DNA of 64,000 nt. Origin: Novosphingobium nitrogenifigens DSM 19370. GTDB taxonomy: Bacteria > Pseudomonadota > Alphaproteobacteria > Sphingomonadales > Sphingomonadaceae. The notes below the pieces were generated by a model. It saw only the letters and a list, made by a program, of their open reading frames with translations, was not told the DNA's origin and ran no database searches. Numbering within the stretch: the stretch's first letter is position 1; every line of letters begins with the position of its first letter. Below are positions 1 to 17,474 of this stretch, piece after piece. Location: positions 310,001 to 374,000 of the forward strand of contig NZ_GL876933.1 of the NCBI RefSeq assembly GCF_000192575.1, in the 5' to 3' direction. Position numbers and translations under genes: made by a program.

Positions 1-25
1 CGGTCCATCTGCATTAAACGGCATG

Positions 26-59
26 AAAAAGGGCGCTCCCGCAAAGGAGCGCCCTTTTC
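26..59 (-). terminator. Rho-independent terminator of rplJ-rplL
   Basis: A 13-bp GC-rich stem (27-39 with 46-58) closes a 6-base loop and has A residues on one flank and T residues on the other, so it would work on both strands. It lies just after the rplL stop on the minus strand. Confidence 0.85.
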
Positions 60-114
60 CTGCAATCGATGGTCGGGTCCGCACTCGATGATCGAGCGGA
101 ACCCGAACAGGCGA

Positions 115-489
115 TTACTTGATTTCGACGGTGCCGCCGGCTTCTTCGATCTTCTTCTTGATGTCTTCGGCTTCGGCCTTCGAGACACCTTCCTTGATCG
201 CCTTCGGCGCGCCTTCGACGAGAGCCTTGGCTTCGGTCAGGCCGAGCGAGGTGATCGCGCGGACTTCCTTGATGACCTGGATCTTCTTGCCGCCGTCGCC
301 GGTCAGGATGACGTCGAATTCGGTCTTTTCTTCAGCGGCGGGAGCCGCTTCACCGGCGGGGGCAGCAGCAACTGCAACAGCAGCAGCGGCGCTCACGCCC
401 CAAGCTTCTTCGAGAGCCTTGGCAAGGTCAGCGGCTTCGAGAACGGTCAGCTTCGAAAGTTCTTCAACGAGGGCTGCGATATCGGCCAT
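115..489 (-). CDS. rplL: 50S ribosomal protein L7/L12
   Basis: Acidic stalk protein of the large ribosomal subunit that recruits and stimulates the translational GTPases. The 124-residue product has the family's three parts: an N-terminal dimerisation region ([20 protein letters not shown]), an Ala/Pro hinge around residues 33-52, and a C-terminal factor-binding domain starting near EKTEFDVIL and ending GGTVEIK. Length is normal. It follows rplJ by 61 bases on the same strand, the usual order, and is followed by a strong terminator. The unusual part is the context: rpoB is not downstream but starts on the opposite strand beyond rplJ. Confidence 0.98.
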   Translation of the reverse strand: MADIAALVEELSKLTVLEAADLAKALEEAWGVSAAAAVAVAAAPAGEAAPAAEEKTEFDVILTGDGGKKIQVIKEVRAITSLGLTEAKALVEGAPKAIKEGVSKAEAEDIKKKIEEAGGTVEIK

Positions 490-550
490 GATATTTCACT
501 CCTAATGGGTAGATGCCTGCCGGACGGCAGGCGAAATTGTGCGAACGGTC

Positions 551-1066
551 TTAAGCCGCATCCTTCTCGGCGTAGGCGTTGAAGACGCGCGCCAGCTTCG
601 CCGCCGGAGCGGTGGTGAGCTGGGCGATCTTGGTCGCCGGAGCCTGGATGAGGCCGATAAGCTTGGCGCGCAGCTCGTCGAGCGAGGGCATCGTGGCGAG
701 CGCCTTGATCCCATCGGCATCGAGAACCTGCGAACCCATCCCGCCACCCAAGATTTCGATCTTGTCGGTGGTCTTGGCGAACTCGACGATCACCTTGGCG
801 GCGGCGACGGGGTCGGCCGAGGCGGCGACTGCGGTCGGACCGGTGAAGAGATCACCGATGCCTTCGTAAGCCGTGCCCTGGATGGCAAGCTTGGCAAGAC
901 GGTTCTTCGCAACCTTGTACGTCGCACCCGCTTCGCGGATCTTCGTGCGCAGGGCGGTGGACTGGGCCACCGTCATGCCGAGGTTGCGGGTGATGACCAC
1001 CGCGCCGGCCTCGGAGAAGATCTCGTTGAGGTATGCGACCGATTCGGCTTTCTGCGAACGATCCAT
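551..1066 (-). CDS. rplJ: 50S ribosomal protein L10
   Basis: Base of the ribosomal stalk, which anchors L7/L12 dimers on 23S rRNA. The 171-residue protein begins [17 protein letters not shown], typical of alphaproteobacterial L10, and has the rRNA-binding region with [12 protein letters not shown] followed by the C-terminal helix that carries L7/L12. The start has a GGAG-type ribosome-binding site about 6 bases upstream on the minus strand. It is the first gene of a two-gene rplJ-rplL unit. In many bacteria L10-L7/L12 represses its own leader; a leader of a few hundred bases is available here but I cannot confirm its fold. Confidence 0.98.
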   Translation of the reverse strand: MDRSQKAESVAYLNEIFSEAGAVVITRNLGMTVAQSTALRTKIREAGATYKVAKNRLAKLAIQGTAYEGIGDLFTGPTAVAASADPVAAAKVIVEFAKTTDKIEILGGGMGSQVLDADGIKALATMPSLDELRAKLIGLIQAPATKIAQLTTAPAAKLARVFNAYAEKDAA

Positions 1067-1698
1067 GCCTTACTCCTTCACAAATGGCTGCATGGAGCTG
1101 CCCCCCGATGCAACCGGCTACGTCTGTCCGCACCGACGCATGAGCGCCGGAGCGAGCGAGTCCGTTGTCGACAAGGGAAGGAGAAGCGCCGAAAGACGGC
1201 GCGGGCACCATCTTCCACAAAAGGAGGAGGGCCGTTGAAACTCTTTTCCCCGTCTAGGCTGGAACATTAAGCCGTAAAACGGCACCAGCGGTCTCGGACG
1301 GATGATCATCCGGGCAAGCCCGTTGATCTGCCGCGGGCCACTAGCAGGGAATGGGGCGGAGTCAAGGGCGCACGTTTCCTGTCACGACTCCGGCGCGGGT
1401 GCTGGTGCGGCGCATGCCCTTGTTTGACAGCGTTCCGGGGCAATGCTAACGATCCCGACTGACCCGAGCTTCGAGCAAGGCTTTCCCATGCGCAGGGGAA
1501 AGCATCAGGAAGGAGGCTGGGGTTTTCCATCTGACGCGACAGGCTGCTGCCGGTGTGCCGTTTTTTCCATTCGGAAATGCGGTGGGCTGGGCTTGCGGCC
1601 TTTTGTCGCTGGATGGCGCCACTCGCTGCGCGTGGCAAATTTTTCGCCGGATCCCAACGGGTTCCGGCTCTTTAGAGCGAAGAGGCACGAACTCCTCC
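1067..1698. promoter_or_regulatory. Divergent rplJ / rpoB control region
   Basis: This 632-base gap separates the divergent starts of rplJ (minus) and rpoB (plus). It must hold both promoters and the rplJ leader, where L10 autoregulation would be expected. On the plus strand TTGACA at 1424-1429 is followed 17 bases later by TAACGA at 1447-1452, preceded by TG at 1444-1445 (an extended -10 arrangement); this is a plausible sigma70-type promoter that would give rpoB a leader of about 240 bases. No good -10/-35 pair was found by eye for rplJ. No protein-coding gene is supported here. Confidence 0.5.
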
Positions 1699-5874
<4,176 letters not shown>

Positions 5875-5882
5875 GGCGGAAC

Positions 5883-5908
5883 CGGGCGGGCCGAGACAGG
5901 CCCGCCCG
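5883..5908 (+). other. Perfect GC hairpin between rpoB and rpoC
   Basis: Ten bases at 5883-5892 (cgggcgggcc) are perfectly complementary to 5899-5908, leaving the 6-base loop gagaca. There is no T run after it, so it is not a standard intrinsic terminator. In an rpoB-rpoC transcript it could be an RNA-processing site or stabiliser; that role is inference. Confidence 0.75.
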
Positions 5909-5960
5909 CCGCTGAAATCCCTTCCGCCTGCAAGAATTCCCTCCCAGCGAGGATCACGAG

Positions 5961-10241
<4,281 letters not shown>

Positions 10242-10270
10242 TCCTCGCCTGACCTGAACGGGACAGAAGA

Positions 10271-10299
10271 CCCCGCCGAAGCGATTCGGCGGGGTTTTT
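10271..10299 (+). terminator. Rho-independent terminator of rpoBC
   Basis: A perfect 10-bp stem (10271-10280 with 10285-10294) closes a GCGA tetraloop of the stable GNRA type and is followed by TTTTT. It lies 30 bases after the rpoC stop. Confidence 0.95.
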
Positions 10300-10428
10300 C
10301 TTTGCGCCTCTTCCTTACGATCTACGCAGTTCACGCCATGGCCGCTCGCCCGAGGCATTAAGGCTGTTTCTCCTATCGCCGTCGGATTGGCCCGATTGCC
10401 GCATGGTGCGTCATCAGGGGGAAGAGAC

Positions 10429-12228
10429 ATGATCGGCGAAAGAGCGCGCCTTGCCGCGCGCGTGATGATTGCGATGCTGCTTGCCGGGATCGTGCTGGCG
10501 ACGGTCGTCTTCTACGAGATGCGCTACGGCGGGCCGATCTCGCAGCGGGTTGCCTTGCAGGACGAACTGGTTGCCGATGTCCTGCCGCCGCCGGCGTTCA
10601 TGGTTGAAAGCTATCTCGACGTCGCACTGGCGATCCGCGATCCCGATCATGCCGGGCCGGTGATCGACGAACTGAAATCCCGCCGCAGCGAATTCGAGGC
10701 ACGCAAGGTCTATTGGCACAATGCGCCGGTGGCAGCCGAGCTACGCCCGGATCTCGACGCTGTCCTGACCGCCGCCGATACCTTCTGGCAGATCGTCGAT
10801 ACGCATGTCCTGCCTTCCCTTGCCGCGCATGACCGCGCGGGGATGGAACGGGCCTTCGAGTTCGAACTGACGCCCGCCTATCACGCGCAGCGCGATCAGG
10901 TGCACAAGCTGGTCGCACTGGCGAGCACGCTGCACGAGCGGGAACGTATCTATGACGAGCGTGTGGTCATCGCGGCGCTCGCGTTCCTCGCGTTCATGGG
11001 CTGCACGTCGGTCGCGGTCATTCTCTACGCCAAGCGCTGGATCGAACGGATCGTTCTGGGGCCGCTGATCACGACGGCCGAGACCATCCATGCCATGGCG
11101 GACGGCGACAACGGCATTGCCATCGGCGGGACCGAACGCGGCGACGAGATCGGGGTGATGGCCCGTGCGATGGAAGTCTTTCAGGCAGCGGGCAAGGCGC
11201 GGGAGCAGGCAACGGCCGATCGCGAACACGCCATCGGCGAGCTCAGCACCGCGCTGTCCCACCTTGCGAGCAAGGATCTGGAGTACAAGCTCTTCGACGC
11301 GTTCCCCCCGGAATACGAGATGCTCCGGGGCGATTTCAACGCGGCGGTCGAATCCCTCGCCGCCGCCTTGCGGTCGGTCCGCGTCGGGGCGGCGAACGTG
11401 ACCGGCAGCATTGCCGAGATCCGCGCTGCTGCCGACGATCTGTCCCAACGCAACGAGCAGCAGGCCGCGCGCGTTGCGGAATCGGGCTCGGCCATGAATT
11501 CCGTGACCGCCAGCGTGCGCGAGACTGCGCAGGGTGCTGCCAAAGTGCGGAGCGCTATGGAGGCCGTTCACAGAGAAGCCAATGACGGTGGGCACGTCGT
11601 CCGCGATGCCGTGGCCGCCATGGCGGCGATCGAGCAGTCGTCGCAGGAGATCGCGCAGATCATCAACGTGATCGACGGGATTGCCTTCCAGACCAACCTG
11701 CTCGCACTCAATGCCGGTGTCGAAGCGGCCCGCGCCGGGGAAGTGGGCAAGGGGTTCGCTGTCGTCGCGACCGAAGTTCGCGCCCTGGCCCAGCGTTCCG
11801 CCGCTGCCGCGCAGGACATCAAGGGGCTGATCACCAATAGCGGTCAGCAGGTCGAGGCCGGGGTCGAGCTGGTCGGACGCACCGGCGAGAAGCTCGGCGG
11901 CATCGTGGAAAGGATTGCCGATATCAGTGATCTGGTCACCGAGATCGCCGCCGCGGCGGATCGCCAGGCCGGAAGCCTCGAACAGGTCAATGTCGCGGTC
12001 GGCGAGATGGACATGATGACGCAGCAGAACGCAGCGATGGTGGAGCAGTCATCGGCCTCCACCGCGAGTCTTTCGGCCGAAGCGGAACGTCTGAGCCAGC
12101 TTGTCCGCACGTTCAGGACACGGGATGTACAAAACCGCCCTGCACATGTTGCCCAGCCGGGCCGCCTGCGCCGGACGTCTGCGCTCGAAGAAGAGCGTGA
12201 ACCGGTGCGCCTTGCCGTGGCAAGCTGA
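10429..12228 (+). CDS. Methyl-accepting chemotaxis protein
   Basis: Transmembrane chemoreceptor that signals to CheA through CheW. The 599-residue protein starts at an ATG preceded by AGGGGAAGAG. It has a first membrane segment at about residues 11-31, a periplasmic region of about 145 residues, a second membrane segment near 179-201, a HAMP region after it, and a long cytoplasmic coiled coil. The signalling tip starts near residue 415 ([20 protein letters not shown], then [19 protein letters not shown]). The C-terminus (EPVRLAVAS) has no NWETF-like receptor-tethering pentapeptide. It stands alone, with no che genes nearby, so its ligand cannot be inferred. Confidence 0.95.
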   Translation: MIGERARLAARVMIAMLLAGIVLATVVFYEMRYGGPISQRVALQDELVADVLPPPAFMVESYLDVALAIRDPDHAGPVIDELKSRRSEFEARKVYWHNAPVAAELRPDLDAVLTAADTFWQIVDTHVLPSLAAHDRAGMERAFEFELTPAYHAQRDQVHKLVALASTLHERERIYDERVVIAALAFLAFMGCTSVAVILYAKRWIERIVLGPLITTAETIHAMADGDNGIAIGGTERGDEIGVMARAMEVFQAAGKAREQATADREHAIGELSTALSHLASKDLEYKLFDAFPPEYEMLRGDFNAAVESLAAALRSVRVGAANVTGSIAEIRAAADDLSQRNEQQAARVAESGSAMNSVTASVRETAQGAAKVRSAMEAVHREANDGGHVVRDAVAAMAAIEQSSQEIAQIINVIDGIAFQTNLLALNAGVEAARAGEVGKGFAVVATEVRALAQRSAAAAQDIKGLITNSGQQVEAGVELVGRTGEKLGGIVERIADISDLVTEIAAAADRQAGSLEQVNVAVGEMDMMTQQNAAMVEQSSASTASLSAEAERLSQLVRTFRTRDVQNRPAHVAQPGRLRRTSALEEEREPVRLAVAS

Positions 12229-12244
12229 GCCCCGGACACGAAAA

Positions 12245-12273
12245 AGCCGCCGGATGCATGGCATCCGACGGCT
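12245..12273. terminator. Terminator between the chemoreceptor gene and glpX
   Basis: A 13-bp stem with one mismatch (12245-12257 with 12261-12273) and a 3-base loop lies between convergent genes. AAAAA on its left side gives a U run for minus-strand transcripts, so it mainly serves glpX; it may also terminate the receptor transcript. Confidence 0.75.
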
Positions 12274-12294
12274 CTTCCCTGAAATCAGGTCCGA

Positions 12295-13290
12295 TCAGGC
12301 GTGCGTGCGGCGGTGTTCGCCCTTCACCCAGCGCACGGTGCCCGAACTGGCACGCATCACCACGCTTTCGGTGGTCATGACGCCGTTCTTGTGCGTCTTC
12401 ACCCCGGAGAGCAGCGAACCGTCGGTCACGCCGGTCGCGGCGAAGATGCAGTCGCCCTTGGCCAGTTCGTTGAGGTCGTACTGCTTGTTGAGGTCGGTGA
12501 TGCCCCACTTTTTCGCACGAGCGCGCTCGTCGTCGTTGCGGAACACCAGACGGCCCTTGAACTGTCCGCCGACGCAGCGCAGCGCAGCGGCCGCGAGAAC
12601 GCCTTCGGGAGCGCCGCCCTGGCCCATGTACATGTCGATGCCGGTTTCATCGTCGGTGACGGCGATCACGCCAGCAACGTCGCCGTCCGGAATCAACGTG
12701 ATGCCGCAGCCCAAGGCGCGCAGTTCGTCGATGATGTCGTTGTGGCGAGCGCGGTCGAGCACGCAGACGATGATTTCGCCCGGTTCGACGCCCTTGGCTG
12801 CCGCGACCGCCTTGACGTTGTCGGTCACCGACTTGTCGAGGTCGATGATGCCTTCGGGATAGCCGGGGCCGACCGCGATCTTGTCCATGTAGACGTCGGG
12901 GGCGTTGAGCAGGCCGCCTTCTTCGGCAACGGCGAGAACCGCCAGAGCGTTGGGGCCCGCCTTCGCGGTGATGGTGGTGCCTTCGAGCGGATCGAGCGCG
13001 ATGTCGATCTTGGGGCCCTTGCCGGGGGCAAGACCCACCTTTTCACCGATGAACAGCATCGGCGCTTCATCGCGTTCGCCTTCGCCGATGACGACGGTGC
13101 CGTCCATGTAAAGGTCGTTGAGAGCGGCGCGCATGGCTTCGACGGCGGCGGCATCGGCCGCCTTTTCGTCGCCGCGCCCGATCAGGCGGGATGCACCGAT
13201 CGCCGCAGCTTCGGTCACACGCACCATTTCGAGAACCAGCACACGATCAAGTACCTTGGAAGCAGCGGGTTGTGCAGTCGTTTCGGTCAC
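12295..13290 (-). CDS. glpX: Fructose-1,6-bisphosphatase class II (GlpX)
   Basis: Hydrolyses fructose-1,6-bisphosphate to fructose-6-phosphate in gluconeogenesis. The 331-residue protein has the class II signatures VVIGEGERDEAPM and the metal-binding IALDPLEGTTI, and GQGGAPEGVLAAAAL further on, which places it in the lithium-sensitive phosphatase fold. I chose the GTG start at 13290 because AGGGA lies 6-10 bases upstream; an earlier in-frame GTG at 13329 would add 13 residues that look nonconserved. In many relatives glpX follows hom in one operon; here a short gene on the other strand lies between them. Confidence 0.95.
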   Translation of the reverse strand: MTETTAQPAASKVLDRVLVLEMVRVTEAAAIGASRLIGRGDEKAADAAAVEAMRAALNDLYMDGTVVIGEGERDEAPMLFIGEKVGLAPGKGPKIDIALDPLEGTTITAKAGPNALAVLAVAEEGGLLNAPDVYMDKIAVGPGYPEGIIDLDKSVTDNVKAVAAAKGVEPGEIIVCVLDRARHNDIIDELRALGCGITLIPDGDVAGVIAVTDDETGIDMYMGQGGAPEGVLAAAALRCVGGQFKGRLVFRNDDERARAKKWGITDLNKQYDLNELAKGDCIFAATGVTDGSLLSGVKTHKNGVMTTESVVMRASSGTVRWVKGEHRRTHA

Positions 13291-13344
13291 GGTAGTTCCC
13301 TGTAGTGGCGGCTGTGCAGACGTATGCACAGCCCTAGACTGAGG

Positions 13345-13857
13345 ATGATGGTCTTGTCGAGAGCGGCCCGCGCGCTTCTGGTAGCACTGGTTTTCACCGG
13401 ATACAGCCCCATGGCGCTGGCGCAGGCGTCACAATCGCCAAAAACGCAGGCTTCCGCCCCTCCAAAGGCAGGAACGTATTCCTTGCCGACGGAGGATGTG
13501 GATGACAGTTCGAAGCAGTCGGCGGCGCTGGCGCAGAGCCTGCTGACCCCGACGAAGCAGCCTCCGCGCTGTGATGACAGCGGCGGTGGCATCAGCGTCT
13601 GCGGGCACAAGGAGGACAGCTCCAAGATCCGCCTGCCGTTGCGTGACGAACTCGAATCGTCACGAGCGACCGGCGACGGTGTCCCGCGGGCGCCCGACGT
13701 CTTCGGGATCAAGAAGGGGACCATCAGCATCGGGCTCTGTTTGATGCCCCCCTGCAAGAGCGAGGCCCTGCCCACCATCGATTTCTCGAAGATGCCCGCA
13801 GATCCCGAAGGTTCTGACGCCGATCGCATCGGAAAGGGAGAAATCCGCGCCTTTTGA
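13345..13857 (+). CDS. Secreted protein of unknown function
   Basis: A 170-residue protein that I cannot name. It has a clear Sec signal peptide (residues 1-26, ending MALA before QAS), so it is exported. The mature part has a Cys-containing segment GGGISVCGHKEDSSKIRLP, a pattern I associate with small sphingomonad exported proteins of the VCG(R/H)..RIP kind, and a second short Cys region SIGLCLMPPCK, which could form disulfides. ATG codons at 13324, 13345 and 13348 are all possible; none has a strong ribosome-binding site. The gene is on the plus strand between minus-strand hom and glpX, its 5' end close to or overlapping the glpX 5' end. Confidence 0.7.
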   Translation: MMVLSRAARALLVALVFTGYSPMALAQASQSPKTQASAPPKAGTYSLPTEDVDDSSKQSAALAQSLLTPTKQPPRCDDSGGGISVCGHKEDSSKIRLPLRDELESSRATGDGVPRAPDVFGIKKGTISIGLCLMPPCKSEALPTIDFSKMPADPEGSDADRIGKGEIRAF

Positions 13858-13900
13858 GCGGCTGCGGACTTCCCTTTCGGAATGGATGTGGCGTCGCGGA

Positions 13901-15217
13901 TCATTCCTCCAGAATGTGCATCACAAGCGGCGCTTCGGCAAGGCTGGGCGAGCCTTCGAGCAAGTCGAGCGCCTTGGCGATCGCACTTTCCGGCCCGTGG
14001 TGCGTGACAAGAGCAACTAGGACGCGTTCCTCGCCGTCGATTTCCACCCGTCCCTTCTGGATCAGGCTTTCGATCGAGACGCCGGCGTCGCGCATGGCGG
14101 CTGCGATCTCGGCCAGCGTGCCGGGGCGGTCGGCCACGGTAAAGCGCAGATAGGCCTTGCCGGTGCGGTGGCCGGTATCGGCCCGGGCGGCCATGTCGAG
14201 TTCGGCAGCCGGAATCGAGAACGGCGCGCCGATGTCGCCACGAGCGATGTCGATCAGGTCGGCAACGACTGCGCTGGCGGTCGGTCCGTCGCCTGCACCA
14301 GCGCCCTGGAACAGCAGGCGGCCGACGAAGTTGCCTTCGGCGACGACGGCATTGGTCGCGCCGTCGACATGGGCCAGCGGATGATCGCGGTGGACGAGAT
14401 GGGGATGGACGCGCTGGAACAGGCGGCGTTTGCCCTCGGCGTCGACTTCGGTCTCGGCCATGCCGATCAGGCGGATGTAATAGCCCAGGGCATCGGCCTG
14501 TGCGATGTCGGCGGCCAGCAGGCGACGGATGCCGGTAATGGTGACGCCGGGGAAGTCGACGGCGGTGCCGAACGCGATCGAGGAGAGGATCGCCAGCTTG
14601 TGCGCGGCATCGATGCCGTCGATGTCGAAGCTGGGATCGGCTTCGGCAAAGCCCTTGGCCTGCGCTTCGGCGAGCACATCGGCGAAGTCGCGACCGGTAT
14701 CCTCCATGGTGGAGAGGATATAATTGCAGGTGCCGTTGAGGATGCCGTAGACGCGGTGGATGTAATTGGCCGCCGCGCCTTCTTTCAGTCCCTTGATCAC
14801 GGGGATGCCGCCGGCGACCGCCGCTTCGAACTTGAACGCGGTCTTGGCCGCTTCGGCGCGACTGGCCAGTTCGATGCCGTGGTTGGCGACCATCGCCTTG
14901 TTCGCGGTGACGAGCGCCTTGCCCGCTTCGAACGTGGTGCGTGCGAGGGCAAGGGCCGGGCCGTCGGCGCCGCCCACCAGTTCGACGACGACATCGACGT
15001 CCTCGCGCTCGCCCAGGATGACCATGTCGTCTTCCCAGGCATAGCGGGCCATGTCGAAGCCGCGGTTCTTGCCGCGATTGCGCGCGCTGATGGCGGTAAT
15101 CACGATCGGCCGACCTGCACGACGGGCAATCAGTTCGGCATTGGTCTCGATCAGCCGGACCACCCCGCCGCCGACCGTGCCAAGGCCAGCCAGCGCGATG
15201 CGCAAGGGTTCGCTCAT
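13901..15217 (-). CDS. hom: Homoserine dehydrogenase
   Basis: Reduces aspartate semialdehyde to homoserine for threonine and methionine synthesis. The 438-residue protein has the N-terminal NAD(P)-binding loop (ALAGLGTVGGGVV), the catalytic-domain motif AAVAGGIPVIKGLKEG with the conserved lysine, the substrate region GILNGTCNYIL, and a C-terminal ACT domain (YLRFTVADRPGTLAEIAAAM) that usually mediates feedback inhibition. Full length for the monofunctional class. It is transcribed on the minus strand; a plus-strand gene separates it from glpX, to which hom is often coupled in related genomes. Confidence 0.97.
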   Translation of the reverse strand: MSEPLRIALAGLGTVGGGVVRLIETNAELIARRAGRPIVITAISARNRGKNRGFDMARYAWEDDMVILGEREDVDVVVELVGGADGPALALARTTFEAGKALVTANKAMVANHGIELASRAEAAKTAFKFEAAVAGGIPVIKGLKEGAAANYIHRVYGILNGTCNYILSTMEDTGRDFADVLAEAQAKGFAEADPSFDIDGIDAAHKLAILSSIAFGTAVDFPGVTITGIRRLLAADIAQADALGYYIRLIGMAETEVDAEGKRRLFQRVHPHLVHRDHPLAHVDGATNAVVAEGNFVGRLLFQGAGAGDGPTASAVVADLIDIARGDIGAPFSIPAAELDMAARADTGHRTGKAYLRFTVADRPGTLAEIAAAMRDAGVSIESLIQKGRVEIDGEERVLVALVTHHGPESAIAKALDLLEGSPSLAEAPLVMHILEE

Positions 15218-15255
15218 GATGTCCTCATTGGGCCGCGCGCGGGCGGCATGAAAGA

Positions 15256-15275
15256 ACGCCGGTCTGGTCCGGCGT
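15256..15275 (-). terminator. Possible terminator upstream of hom
   Basis: A perfect 7-bp stem (15256-15262 with 15269-15275) with a 6-base loop; read on the minus strand it is followed by TTCTTTC, a weak U tract. It would end the transcript of the unknown secreted protein before hom. Confidence 0.4.
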
Positions 15276-15424
15276 CATGGAAGGAATGTCTTTGCGGTGA
15301 AGCTCCGGCAGGCCGGAACTTCGGCTTGGGCTCTTAGATCCTGTTTCCACCCTCGCCAAGCGGCGAGTTTTGCAGGAACCCTCGCAAACGGGCCGATATC
15401 CGCGCCTTTTCGCGGCAGGGTCGC

Positions 15425-16357
15425 TCAGTGGGTGACCGTGCGGTTGCGCAGGCAGGGACCGAGCGAGGCAAGGACCATGGCATAGTCCTCCGTCGCGATG
15501 CGGCGATCGGCGGCAGTGGTCGAAATCTGGGCTCGATCCGGGATCGCAGACGGCAATGTACAGGCCAGTCGATACCAGGCGAGCGTCTCGGGCTTGGGCG
15601 GGGTGGCGGACTGGTCGACGATCTCGCTGAAGCTGACGCCCCAGTGCGGCGCCATGCCGGGGCGGCGCAGGACGGAGATCGACACCGGCTTCCCGTTGTC
15701 GGTCGCAAAGAAGAACTGGGTCTCGCCTTCGCTGACCAGATTGCCGGGAACGTGCAGGGCTTCGCGCAGGCCGGTGATTCGCGGTGGGGCGTCCGGGCTG
15801 ACCAGTTCGGTCAGGATCGCGCGTACGCGGTTCTCCAGTTCGGGGCTCCATGTGAACATGGTGTCCGATGCGACGAGCAGCAGTTCGCCGGGCTTGTTCG
15901 GAACGGTGGTGCCAAACAGCAACACCTGTGTCTTGTTCAGCTTCGGGGGCTTGCCTTTTGCGTCGAGAGGAACGTCGGCAAGGAAGCGAAGTGATTCGCC
16001 AAGTTCAGGGCCAACCAGCAAGGCAGACATGTCCGCCTCGATATAAAGGCGGGCATAACCGGGTGCGACTCCGGGTGCTTCATCAGGTTTGAGGCGTGTT
16101 TGGCGGCGGATCGTGGCGGTCGCGACCACCCTTGATGCGAGGGCGAGATCGACAAGGTCGGCATAAGTCTGAACCGGGGTTGCAGAGACGTCCGAAGCGG
16201 TTCCTCCCTGTCCCGAATCAGTGATCTCAAATGGGGTCGGAGCCGCGGAATTCCAAGGGTTTTGCGGCATCGCAGCATCCGCTGCGGAGGTATTCGCAAG
16301 GGCGAGGGAAAGCGCTCCGAAGAGGGCTGCGAGACGGTCGCGACGGGGCTCTGGCAT
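15425..16357 (-). CDS. Exported protein of unknown function
   Basis: A 310-residue protein without a recognisable family. An ATG at 16357 is supported by AGGAT about 8 bases upstream; the reading frame opens 9 codons earlier. The N-terminus looks like a signal peptide (RRDRLAALFGALSLALANTS, then AADA), so the protein is probably periplasmic. Two cysteines near the C-terminus (RLACTLPSAIPDR and LGPCLRNRT) could form a disulfide. There is a central segment with LNKTQVLLFGTTVPNKPGEL and a following WSPELENRVRAIL. It is a single-gene unit between hom and the tonB operon. No function is proposed. Confidence 0.75.
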   Translation of the reverse strand: MPEPRRDRLAALFGALSLALANTSAADAAMPQNPWNSAAPTPFEITDSGQGGTASDVSATPVQTYADLVDLALASRVVATATIRRQTRLKPDEAPGVAPGYARLYIEADMSALLVGPELGESLRFLADVPLDAKGKPPKLNKTQVLLFGTTVPNKPGELLLVASDTMFTWSPELENRVRAILTELVSPDAPPRITGLREALHVPGNLVSEGETQFFFATDNGKPVSISVLRRPGMAPHWGVSFSEIVDQSATPPKPETLAWYRLACTLPSAIPDRAQISTTAADRRIATEDYAMVLASLGPCLRNRTVTH

Positions 16358-16706
16358 GGCTCGATCCTGCATGATGAAGGGCATCCGAGCGCCCGCTTAT
16401 CGGCATCTTCTGAGCGCACGAAAGGTGAATCTCGAGTGAACCGATAAAGGAATTGCACGCCTATTGCTTCGGCGTTAAACCTCGCCATCGATCGGGCAGA
16501 CAAGAACCAGCGCCCGACGAAAGTCGTATGCCGGGCACCTTGCGCCCGATATTCGATGGAACCGGGTTGCCGGCAGGGTGGAATGAAATCGCTAGATTGG
16601 CCGATCGGGTGGAACGGTGATTCCGCACGAGGCTCCGTCTTGACTCTTGTTGCGTGGATTTCCGCGCCGCGAGGGTTGGGGGGAAGATCAGGAGTAAAGA
16701 AGCTGA
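16358..16706. other. Intergenic region upstream of tonB
   Basis: A 349-base gap between the divergent unknown exported protein and tonB. It must contain both promoters. TTGACT at 16640-16645 could be a -35 element, but no acceptable -10 follows at 16-18 bases, and I do not see a convincing Fur box. No gene is supported. Confidence 0.4.
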
Positions 16707-17381
16707 ATGGCTTACGCTGACCAACAGATGAGCGGTAACAAGATCACCGCGCTCATCATCGTTGCTCTTCTTCATGTCGTTGTCGGCTATGCGTTGGTCA
16801 CTGGCCTCGCGTACTCGGCCTTCAAGAAGCTCAAGGATGTGACCACCGCGGTCAAGATCGATCCGGACAAACCGCCGCCACCGCCGCCGCCGCCGCCGCC
16901 TCCGCCCAAGTCGGATACGCCGCCGCCGCCGCCGATTGTGGCGCCGCCGCCGCCTATTAACATCAACACGACGCCGCCGCCTCTGCAGGTGGTGAACACG
17001 CCGCCGCCGCCGGCTCCCCCGGCGCCTCCGGCCCCTGTCGCCGTACCTGCGCCTCCGGCTGCGCCGCCTGCGCCCAAGTTTACGCCCAAGGGAGCTGTTC
17101 CCAAGGGTCGCCCGGGCGACTGGGCTTCCGACAACGACTACCCGACACGCGCCCTGCAGTTGCAGCAGGAAGGCGTGACCGGGTTCCGCCTGACCATTGG
17201 CACCGACGGCAAGGTTTCTGACTGCCAGGTGACCAAGTCGAGCGGTAGTGCCGAACTGGACAAGACGACCTGTGACCTGATGCGGCGCCGTGCGCGCTTT
17301 GCTCCGGCCACGGACGGTGATGGCAATCCGACTTCGGGTTCCTTCGCCAGTTCTGTCCGTTGGCAGATTCCGAAGGATTGA
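16707..17381 (+). CDS. tonB: Energy transducer TonB
   Basis: Spans the periplasm to pass proton-motive energy from ExbB/ExbD to outer-membrane TonB-dependent receptors. The 224-residue protein has a cytoplasmic start, one membrane anchor at about residues 14-36, a long proline-rich spacer (about 52-120, with runs of 7-12 prolines) and a C-terminal TonB domain (DYPTRALQLQQEGVTGFRLT, with later SSGSAELDKTTCDLMRRRA). The start is preceded by GGAGTAAAGAAG. The repetitive CCGCCG DNA at 16870-17010 is the codon run for the polyproline spacer. First gene of tonB-exbB-exbD-exbD. Confidence 0.96.
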   Translation: MAYADQQMSGNKITALIIVALLHVVVGYALVTGLAYSAFKKLKDVTTAVKIDPDKPPPPPPPPPPPPKSDTPPPPPIVAPPPPININTTPPPLQVVNTPPPPAPPAPPAPVAVPAPPAAPPAPKFTPKGAVPKGRPGDWASDNDYPTRALQLQQEGVTGFRLTIGTDGKVSDCQVTKSSGSAELDKTTCDLMRRRARFAPATDGDGNPTSGSFASSVRWQIPKD

Positions 17382-17474
17382 TCGCGGCCGCCGCAAATCC
17401 TTCAGGTCCTGTCGGACCATGTACCAAAGCCCAGTTTTTGCCCCTTTTTGCGAATTCTTGAGAGGAAGATCGGA

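Noticed and set aside
15225..15851. 208-residue minus-strand frame overlapping the unknown exported protein
   Set aside because: Arg-rich alternative frame of the supported gene at 15425-16357, without a good start or signal peptide.
16640..16668. Possible sigma70 promoter upstream of tonB
   Set aside because: A TTGACT is present but no acceptable -10 element follows.
16865..17060. CCGCCG-rich simple repeat
   Set aside because: It encodes the proline spacer of TonB and needs no separate explanation.
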